Below are positions 45,401 through 54,994 of a stretch of 64,000 nt of DNA, piece after piece. Where the stretch lies: contig NW_020312935.1 in the NCBI RefSeq assembly GCF_003265705.1, forward strand, positions 6,418,245 to 6,482,244, read 5' to 3'. The notes under the pieces were generated by a model that worked only from the letters and a program-made list of their open reading frames with translations, was not told where the DNA came from and made no database searches. Positions within the stretch are counted from its first letter, which is position 1; each line of letters opens with the position of its first letter. The position numbers and the translations under genes were made by a program. The stretch comes from Callorhinus ursinus. Lineage: Eukaryota; Chordata; Mammalia; Carnivora; Otariidae.

Positions 45401-48400
45401 AAAGCTTTCTCCTAGACTGTGGCACAACCATTAACATGGCATAATCACTTTAGTCATATTGGATTACCAACAGTGCTTACAGGCAACACTCCCCAGGGGT
45501 CTAGCACAAACATAATTTTCAGTAGAAAGCAAAGCTCTTTAACGTTTCAAAGTTGCAACATAAATTTAATATTTAAAAAAAAATCCAGGCAACAGCTGAG
45601 CTTCCAAGAACCTTTAGAAATGCGCCCTGTGTCTGGTAAAGTAGTTTGTTCTCAGTAGAGACTATGCACCTTTTTTTAAAAAAGATTTATTTATTTGAGA
45701 GACAGAGAGTGGACAGGAGAGTGGGGTGGGGGCAGAGGGAGAGAATCTTTTAGCAGACTCCCTGCTGAGAACCGAGCCCGATGCCCCATGAGATCAGGAT
45801 CTGAGCCAAAACCAAGAATCCCACATGCTTAATTGACTGAACTACCCAGATGCCTTGAGACTATGCACTTTAAAACATTTTAATTTATGGGGTGAACCTT
45901 TATGTGAGCTAATGATGTAATATGACATAAATGAAGTCTAACTCAGCTCATACAAAAAGAAGCAAATTATACTTCAATGTATCTTCATCATTCTGGAAAT
46001 GGATATATAAATGTTTTTACCTAGAAAAAACACAAGGCTGTATACCAAATTATTAATTGGGATTCTCTCTAGGGGACAGGTTTATGAGTGATTAAAATGC
46101 TGTTCATGTCTTTTAGTATTTTCCAAAATTATTACAATAGAATTTCATCAGGGGTGCCTGGGTGGCTCAGTAGATTAAGTGCCGACTCTTGGTTTCTGCT
46201 CAGGTCATGATCTCAGGGTTGTGAGATCAAGCCCTGCACAGGCTCCACACTCAGCAAGGAGTCTGCTTGAGATTCTCTTTCCTTCTCCATCCCCCTCTGT
46301 CCCTCCCCTGACATGCACACTCCCTAATACATAAATAAAATCTTAAAAAAAACACAATAGAATTTCATCAAATTTTATTTTTTAAAAGATTTATTTATTT
46401 TACAGAGCACATGAGCAGGGAGAGGATGGACAGAGGGAGATTGAGAGAATCCTAAGCAGACTCCCCGCTGTGTTATTTATTTTTTAATTAATTAATTACT
46501 TAAGAGACTGCTCGATTGGGGGAGGGGCAGAGGGGGAGAGAGAATTTTTTTTTTTTAAGATTTTACTTATTTGAGAGAGAGAGAGACTGAGCATAAACAG
46601 GGGGAGCGGCAGGCAGAGGGAGAGGGAGACGCAGACTCCCCGCCAAGCAGGGAGCCTGACGCTGGACTCGATCCCAAGACCCTGGGATCATGACCTGAGC
46701 CAAAGGCAGACGCTCAACCAACTGAGCCACCCAGGTGCTTGGGGAGAGAGAATCTTAAGCAGACTCCCTGCTGATCACAGAGCCCGATGAGTGACTCAAA
46801 CCCATGACCCCAAGACCACAACCCAAGCTGAAATCAAGAGTCAGACACTTAACTGATTGAGCCACCCAGGTACCCCAGAATTTCATCAAACTTTAAATAT
46901 AAAAAATGCTATTTAAAATGAAATAAAGCAATCCATGCTCCATGACATATGTGCACTGAAATTTCCAAGAAAGAAAAATAAGTCATACTTCACTATGGCT
47001 TATTTTACCATGAAATCACATAAAAATAACTTGTAATAAGTGTCTACATGGATAGATAAGTAGTAAATAACATACTTTATGTTATAAACTGGAAATTCTT
47101 AATGTCTAAACTACATAGTCCATCTATTAAAGTGATCGCTGGGATTTCAGGGATTAATTTTTAGAGGTTGCAAATAATTTGGTATATCCTTCAAAGGGAA
47201 AGAGGCCTCTATAGAATAGTTTCCTCAAGTAAAAAGTCATCTGATGAGTGCCAAGTTAATCCATAAGGGTCCACTGTATGCAATTTCTCTCATGAAAAGC
47301 TTTCTCCTCGTCTGTGCCACGATCATTAAATGTGGCATAACCACTTCTAATCCTAGTAGGTTACCGACAGTGCTTCCAGGCAACACTCACCAGGAATATA
47401 GCACAAACACAAGAGATTCTGCAGCTGCAAAGGTTCAAGGTAGAGAAACCCAGAAGGCTTAGGGTCTGAGCTGCATTGATGCAAATGAGTCATGAGTCTC
47501 TGGCTAATGAATCAATCACCTTAGCAATCAATGCTCAGGGGCCATGGGGACTGGCAATGCAATTTTCAGAATGTACTAATGATGTAAACTGATGTAAATG
47601 AAATTGAATTGAGTATAGCTTGTACTTGATGGGTTCTGTACTTGATGGGTTTAGGCCTGCTCAATAAATAGGGCCTTTTCTGGCAGTGAGAGAAAAGAGG
47701 AAAAACACAGTCAGTAAATCTGGTGCTTACTTCAAATCTGCTATTTCTCAACTATTTTGTCTTCATCCTACTCAACATTGGGCACAAAAGCTGAAATAAC
47801 TAATGTTTTAAGCATTTTGTGATCAAAGTGAGAAAGCTTACCAGTTTCAATTCTGTGATCAACATCGGCACTGACTTTTGATGCACAGCTCTCATCTGTC
47901 ACACAGTTTTTCATTGTCTTCTCCCTAGAGCTGCCACATAGAATAATTTATTTAAAATTCAAATTTAAAAAAAGCTCAAAAGGTTTCTGAGATCACCAGC
48001 AAATGCTATTTAGAAAACATTAATTCATGGTAATCAGATTTCTTTTCAAATGTTCTAGAAAATATTAATTTCACAAATATTTCAGTTAAACCCATTTTTT
48101 AAAGCCATAATATTGTTACTGGGAACAGTGAGAGAGAAGGACACCATAGTTCAGCCTTTAAATAAGAAAGCCAGGCTCAGCTGGTTGAGCGTCTGACTCT
48201 TGATTTCAGCTCAGGTCGTGATCTCAGGGTCATGGGATTGAGCCCTGCATAAGGCTCTGGGCTTAGCCAGGAGTCGGCTTGAGATTCTCTCTCTCCCTCT
48301 GCCCCTCCCCCTACTCACACATGTGTGTGCTCTCTCTTTCTAAATATCTAAATAAAATCTTAAAAAAAAAAAAGTACGAAAGCCAGAAAATTCAGGACTT

Positions 48401-51400
48401 ACTCTTTTCTTGATGCAAACTTAGGTCTAAATGATTAAGGGAATAAGATATTTTCTTTTGAATTAAAAAATTCATAGGACACAGAAAGGAAGGTTCTGCT
48501 GCCAAGAATTGTACTGGGAGCAACTACAGCCATTAGTTTAAAAAAAAAAGATAAGAGGTAAATGTTTGCCGTTGATTGATATAGTATAGTAAGATGTAAA
48601 TATAGTAAGTACAGACTGGAAGTTCAGACAGCCTAGACTATGAGCCAGGCACTTTACACCCACTATTTCATTTAATTATAAAAGCTCCCCTATTATCCAT
48701 TATCTCTATTTTATAGGTTGGGGGAACTCAGATTCAGAAAGACTTAAAAAAATCTTTACTCAGGGTCAGAGAGTTTATAAGATATTAATGCTAGGACTGG
48801 GCACTTGAGTAACATTTTACCTCTGCTTTTGCAATCATCACATGGTAACTATGATAAACGGAAATACGAGAGTGCTAATTACCTGCCTTACTAGGGAATG
48901 TATTCAATTATACATTAATTCATCTCTGTATTCCTGTAACAAACAAGGTACCCCCAACAAATTATGAATTAGTTCACAAAATATATATACAAATAATTTT
49001 TTAAAAAGATTTTATTTACTTATTTGAGAGAGAGAGAGAACATGAGAGGAGGGAGGGTCAGAGGGAGAAGCAGATGCCCCTCTGAGCAGGGAGCCGGATG
49101 TGGGACTCGATCCTGGGACTCAAGGATCATGACCTGAGCTGAAGGCAGTCGCCCAACTAATTGAGCCACATAGGCACCCCAATATACAAATAATTTTTAA
49201 GGAACATTCCGTTTCTTTTTATAGCAGGGTGATTTTTACTTTATGTAAAACCCTCAAGAAACTTGACTTAAAAAAATAGACAACTGGGTTGCCTGGGTGG
49301 TTCAGTCGGTTAAGCGTCTGCCTTTGGCTCAGGTCGTGATCCCAGAACCTAGGATGGAGTCCCACAACAGGCTCTTCGCTCAGCAGGGAGCCTGCTTCTC
49401 TTTCTGCCTGTTGCTCTCCCTACTTATGCTCTCTCTCCCTCTCTCTCTGACAAATAAATAAAATCTTAAAAAAAATACAGAACTAAAAAATATGTATAGG
49501 GAACTAAAAATGCTGAGGGTTACATTATAAAACATATAAAGGATCAGAGCAGAAATAGACAAAGAGAAAGATCCCAGGCCAAGAGAATAGACATTGACTT
49601 CATTCATTCATCATTCAACAAATTATTTCTTAGTATTTTATATGTGTCAGACGCTGTTCTAGGCACTAGGGATACTGCAACAAATAAGACAAGCAAGGTC
49701 CTAGTTCTCATGGAGGGGAAAGGCAATAAAGAAAAAACTCATTCTGGAGAAGGATATTTAATGTTGTGGAGATACATTCATATCTTATTAAACTAGAAAT
49801 GGTATGTATAGGAAGCAAATTACTATAAAATGAATATTATATATGTATTATTTTATTATTAATGTATATTTTTAGATCTGTTATACAACACAGAATATTG
49901 TATATAACACACACACATATACCTAAGACTAAGTGAATATTTACTATAATTAATGTTTACTTCTGGGTAGTGAAATTACGAGTTGCTTATTTCTTTCTCT
50001 CTCTTTTTTTTTAAGATTTTATTTATTTATTTGACAGAGAGACACATAGTGAGAGAGGGAACACAAGCAGGAGGAGTGGGAGAGGGAGAAGCAGGCTTCC
50101 CACCGAGCAGGGAGCCTGATGCCGGGCTCAATCCCAGGACCCTGGGATCATGACCTGAGCCAAAGGCAGACGCCTAACGACTGAGTCACCCAGGCGCCCC
50201 TGCTTATTTATTTCTTGTGGTTTTTCTATACTTTCCAAATTCTCAATAAGTATGCATTACTTATACCATCAGAAAACAATACTAACAGACACATGTACAT
50301 GTGTCTATTGGTAGGTACACAGATGTCTAGAAGGATGTATACCAAACATTACTAACTCTTGGTAACAGAATATGGGATGATTTTGACTTTTTCACTGCAC
50401 TTTTCTGTATTATGTAAATTTTATATAATATGTAAAATGACTTCTGTTTTTCAAAAATAATGAGCATGAGTTTTGGAGTAGAAGATATGGTATCTTATTT
50501 TGATCAGATTTTAGTAACAAGAAGTAGAAAAATCTACCATTCAGATACTTCAGAGCCTCAAGGTCTGTTTACTTTTGATTTTGTAGAAAAATGTTTCCCT
50601 TACCTTTTAACAAATTAATCTTCCTGGTAATGTAAACCTTCTAATTCAATAGGAAAAGACCATGTACTCATTTATAAGAGTTGGTAAAGACCAAGAAAGA
50701 GTTGGTAAACATTTATGGGGATGATATCTCATGGTATTCCTATAAGCTTTGAACAGCAGCTTTAGAGAATTATCAATAATTATTTCCAGGGGCACCTGGG
50801 TGGCTCAGCTGGCTAAGCATCTGCCTTAGGCTCAGGTCATGATCCCAGCCCCTCATCTCAGTGGGCTCCCTGCTCAGCAGGGAGTCTGCTTCTCCCTCTC
50901 CCTCTGCCCTTCCCCCCAACTTGTTCTCTTTCTCTCTCTCAAATAAATAAATAAAATCTTTTTAAAAAAAATAATTATATCCAAAGCAGACCCAAGAGAT
51001 CAAGAAAGCAGAAATGTTCCCTCTGAGAGCCAGATTCTCATCCCAGATAAATTTCAGTACGTTGAAGAGATACTTTTATTCCTGATCTGAGGATTCTTAC
51101 AACTTGTGGAGATTTCTGCCGAAAATGAAGACATTAAGTAGGAATTCACTGCTGTCTCTGTCCGAACCAAACTAAAAAAAAAATTTTTTTTGTAAAGAAT
51201 TGTCTTACCTTTTTTCCACCTCTAAAAGAAAATTTTCACTGTTGCCCAACTGACTAAAATGCAGCTTGGCAGCTTTTCTCTCACTTTCTCGCACAGCTCG
51301 GTCATCTGGAGGCAAAAACCGAGGTCTGAGCATGTTTCTTTTTTGGAGTAAACAGTAGTGGGTCAGAAAACCATATTCACAGAGTAAAAACTAAATATCA

Positions 51401-54400
51401 GTCTCATATTCTTTTGTTAGAGACAGGTCACAAACTAATGCTATTATGTTGTCACTGGAGCAGGTAGTAACTCAGGGAGATAACAGGGATACCATAGCAA
51501 CAACTACCACATAGGTGTAACTACCCCTGCAGGAAAGTAGTTTAGGCAGCAAACAATCCAAATGGCCTAGTATTCTGCTGAAAGTTACACTGTTTCTGAA
51601 AGAAATTAGTTTCCCCACAATAACTTTCCCAGGGGCAAATCCAAGTTTGTATCAATAAGAAATGTATACTCAACAGTAAAATTATAAAGAAATACAGACT
51701 AGCTCATTTGAAGGAATATTTATTGTTCCTTGCCAACTAAGCCACCAAGGTTGTTGTATTCATTTTCTATTGCTAATATAGTTGTAAATTTGGGGCACCT
51801 TGAAAAATAAATCTCAACCTGGAAACTCTTTGTTGGTGAGGAAGTGGTGGTGAAACCATCAACTGAAGAAAACTAAAGCTGGAAGTAACTGATAAAATCA
51901 TAGATTGTCATTCAATAAAAAAAGGACTCGTCATACATCCTGCCAACACAAAAGAATTACATAAATATTGACTAATAAACAAATATATCCTGCCAGTGCA
52001 CACTGTGGGCCAACACCCAAAGGTTTGGAGGCAGCTCGTTTAATGTAAAGTCTAGGGCAAGGAACAGGGGAGGAGGGTCTCACCCAGTTTCTCCAGAGTT
52101 TGTAGCGTGTACACAGCAAAGAGCCTATAATCTGTATCTTTCCTGACAACAGGATTGAGTCTCAAATCTAGTTCTTTGAGGAAGGGTAAAGGCTGTAGGC
52201 GGGACACCTCCACTAATGAAGGAATGTTGTTATAATATAAATTCAGGTCTTGGAGTGAACATAAGTACTGGATGCCCTGCAAGGAAAAGACCACATTATG
52301 AAACTGCACATAGGTAAGGACTAGGAATCTCACAGATAAAGGTGGAAATATATCTATTACTTCCATCGTTAAACATGTTACCTTAGTCACCCATGAGAAA
52401 GGCAGGGTTGAAACTCTTAACTTAGGGGCACCTGGGTGGCTCAGCTGTTAAGCGTCTGCCTTCGGCTCAGGTCATGATCCCAGGGTCCTGGGATCGAGCC
52501 CCGCATCAGGCTCCCTGCTCAGTGGGGAGTCTGCTTCTCCCTCTCCCACTCCCCCTGCTTGTGTTCCTTCTCTGTGTCTCTCTCTGTCAAATAAATAAAA
52601 TCTTAAAAAAAAAAAAAAGAAACTCTTACTTAGATGCCTGAGAATAAGAACAATGCAGCCGATAGGCACCGGATGTCCTATATATTAAATAATCCATAGA
52701 TATCATACATTTCCTCCTTACAAAATCTGACATGGAAGTATCTGCAGTCAATTCTCTACTGCTGTTGCTCCCCGATTACCCACCCTTCCAGTGGCTAGGC
52801 CACGTCACTTTTGCCCTTCTCTCACCCTTGCCACATCCACTCTCCTGACCCAAGATACACCTCAATTTTCAAGAGGAAAGGAGGTAGGCAAAAGAGAGTT
52901 GTGAGGAAGAAGGGTATAATTAAAAAAAAAAAATAGGTGTGTGTATGTTTTGTGTTCTTTTATCTCAATGCCTCACATTTAGGATAAATTGAGTATATGG
53001 GAAAACGAAACAACACCATATCTAAGTCTTCCCTCTTGGAACAGTCTGGAACCATTCTTGTCCTTGTTTCTCCTTTCAGAATTACCCCACCCCTCTGTTT
53101 CTCTGGGATACTGGAGAGGAAAAGCCACAGTATGCCTCCTTTGCTGAAATCTACTATTGAAAACAATTGTTTAATTTTCACGTATTTGTCTAGTTAGCTG
53201 CTTTTGTCCAACATTAAATTTCAGGACAATAATTCAAAACATGTACATATATGTACAATCATATCCTTTTCGTAGTAAAAATGCTTACTATAGAAGGAAC
53301 TTTGTCATTGAGGGTAATTTCAGTAAAATGATTTTCCATCATGTATTTACAAAATAATTTTTTTTATTCTTCTGTCATTCAAAATTTCCATTCTCTTGTT
53401 GCAGAAAATTTAGAAAACTCAGAGATATACACAAAGCATTTCTGAATAGAGAACCCTGTTTACACTTTGATTCATTTCTTTCTGGATTTTTTCAATTCCA
53501 TTAACTTCTACATTGTGAAAGGGTTAGCAGTTAGGAATGGTCTTCAGGGACTTTGGCCCCACCTCTCAGGGCAGTACACCATTAGGACTCTCTTTAAATG
53601 TGTCTAATGGCCCAGCTCAAGTAATCTTTTAATGTCTCTCAGTGTAAAAGTCAAGGAAATGACTTCTGTCTTCCTCTCACTTTTCCCACTTGGCATGAAT
53701 TCACGTATTCCCCAAAGTTATACTAGAAATAATCACAAAACATTTATCCCCTGAGAAAATTAAGTAAAATGATTCAGAACTGCTAGAGATGAACATATGC
53801 AGATAAATCATAGATGCAAAAAAATGGAGAAAACATTTACTAAGTGCTTCCTATATATGCCAGTGTACGCATGCTAATCTTCACAATAGTTTTTTGCCCA
53901 ATTTACAGAAGTAGAAAGAAAGCGAGTATATAAACAAATTATGGCAATGTCCGCTCAATTTTTTAACTTGAAAATTAACAAGCAAGCAAACATACATACA
54001 TTTGAAAAGAGGAGACCTAAGCAACTGTAAACTAATGCTTTCTGAAACTGATGGGTCAAATATAAATGGCTGCTACCAAATAGTCTAATGACCTAGTTTA
54101 ACTTGCAGCTTCTGCTTTTAGAGTCCTAGCTGGAAATCTTGCTTGAACTTCTCTTTTAGGGTCCTTTGTTTTAGACTTGGGTCTGGCTTGTCTTGTTGAA
54201 CAAGTATTCCCTTAAAAGCACAAAACTGGCAGCATAATCCAGGAGATCATTAACTAATCCTGAATAGCATTTGTGAGTCTTTCACCTTGAGTCTTGCAAA
54301 GAAGGGCTTAATCAAGACAGGCACATAAGGGTAAAATGGGAACACGTGGAGGAAATACCGTTTGGGGGTCTACCACAAAGAAAACAAAACTTCCACCTCT

Positions 54401-54941
54401 GTGTGTACACACTTATGTTTGTAGAGCTCTTTGTGTATTTGCTAATCCTCACACTGCTCAAGCCTGCTCCTGTCCACCTTCCTGTCTTGCCCTCTGCTCT
54501 ACCATCTAGACATTTTTCTTTGTGTTCAAGGCCACCATTTCCTCCTCCTCCTTGAAAAAACCCACAGTAGTAATCTAAACCAATGTTTCTTACTATATAC
54601 CAACATCATCAGAATCCCCTGGTTATATCCTGAGCCCACTCAGACCGACTAACTCAGAATCTCTCTCAGAGTAGCAACTAAGAATATGTACTTTCACAAG
54701 TGCTCCTTGTAATTTTTTACACACATAAAAACTTTGTCCTGTTGCCTTAGATCGTTTAATATAATTTTAGCTGAGTACAAAAAAAATTTCCCCAACATTT
54801 TATATCAGAAAATTTCAAACAGAGAATAAAGCTGAATGAGTTTTACAGCGAATAATAAAATTTAGTTTGGAAACACTTAAAAGGAAGATCCTATATTCCC
54901 CAGGCTGACATTATCTCTTATTTCTTCCCATTAAAACAACA

Positions 54942-54994
<53 letters not shown>

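Larger units (their letters stand above)
40753..47841 (-). other. LRRC36 intron (7 kb, repeat-rich)
   Basis: Mostly transposable elements: MIR, two L1 3' ends, at least eight tRNA-SINEs in both orientations, and three older L1 fragments. Some unique sequence remains near 47000-47840. No additional exon is needed: the phases of 40752 and 47842 already match. Confidence 0.65.
47931..51208 (-). other. LRRC36 intron
   Basis: A 3.3-kb intron with five SINEs (48173, 49002, 49286, 49997 and 50788 starts), a MIR at about 48640-48805 and an L2-like piece at about 49600-49730. The rest is AT-rich unique or L1-derived sequence. Confidence 0.6.
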
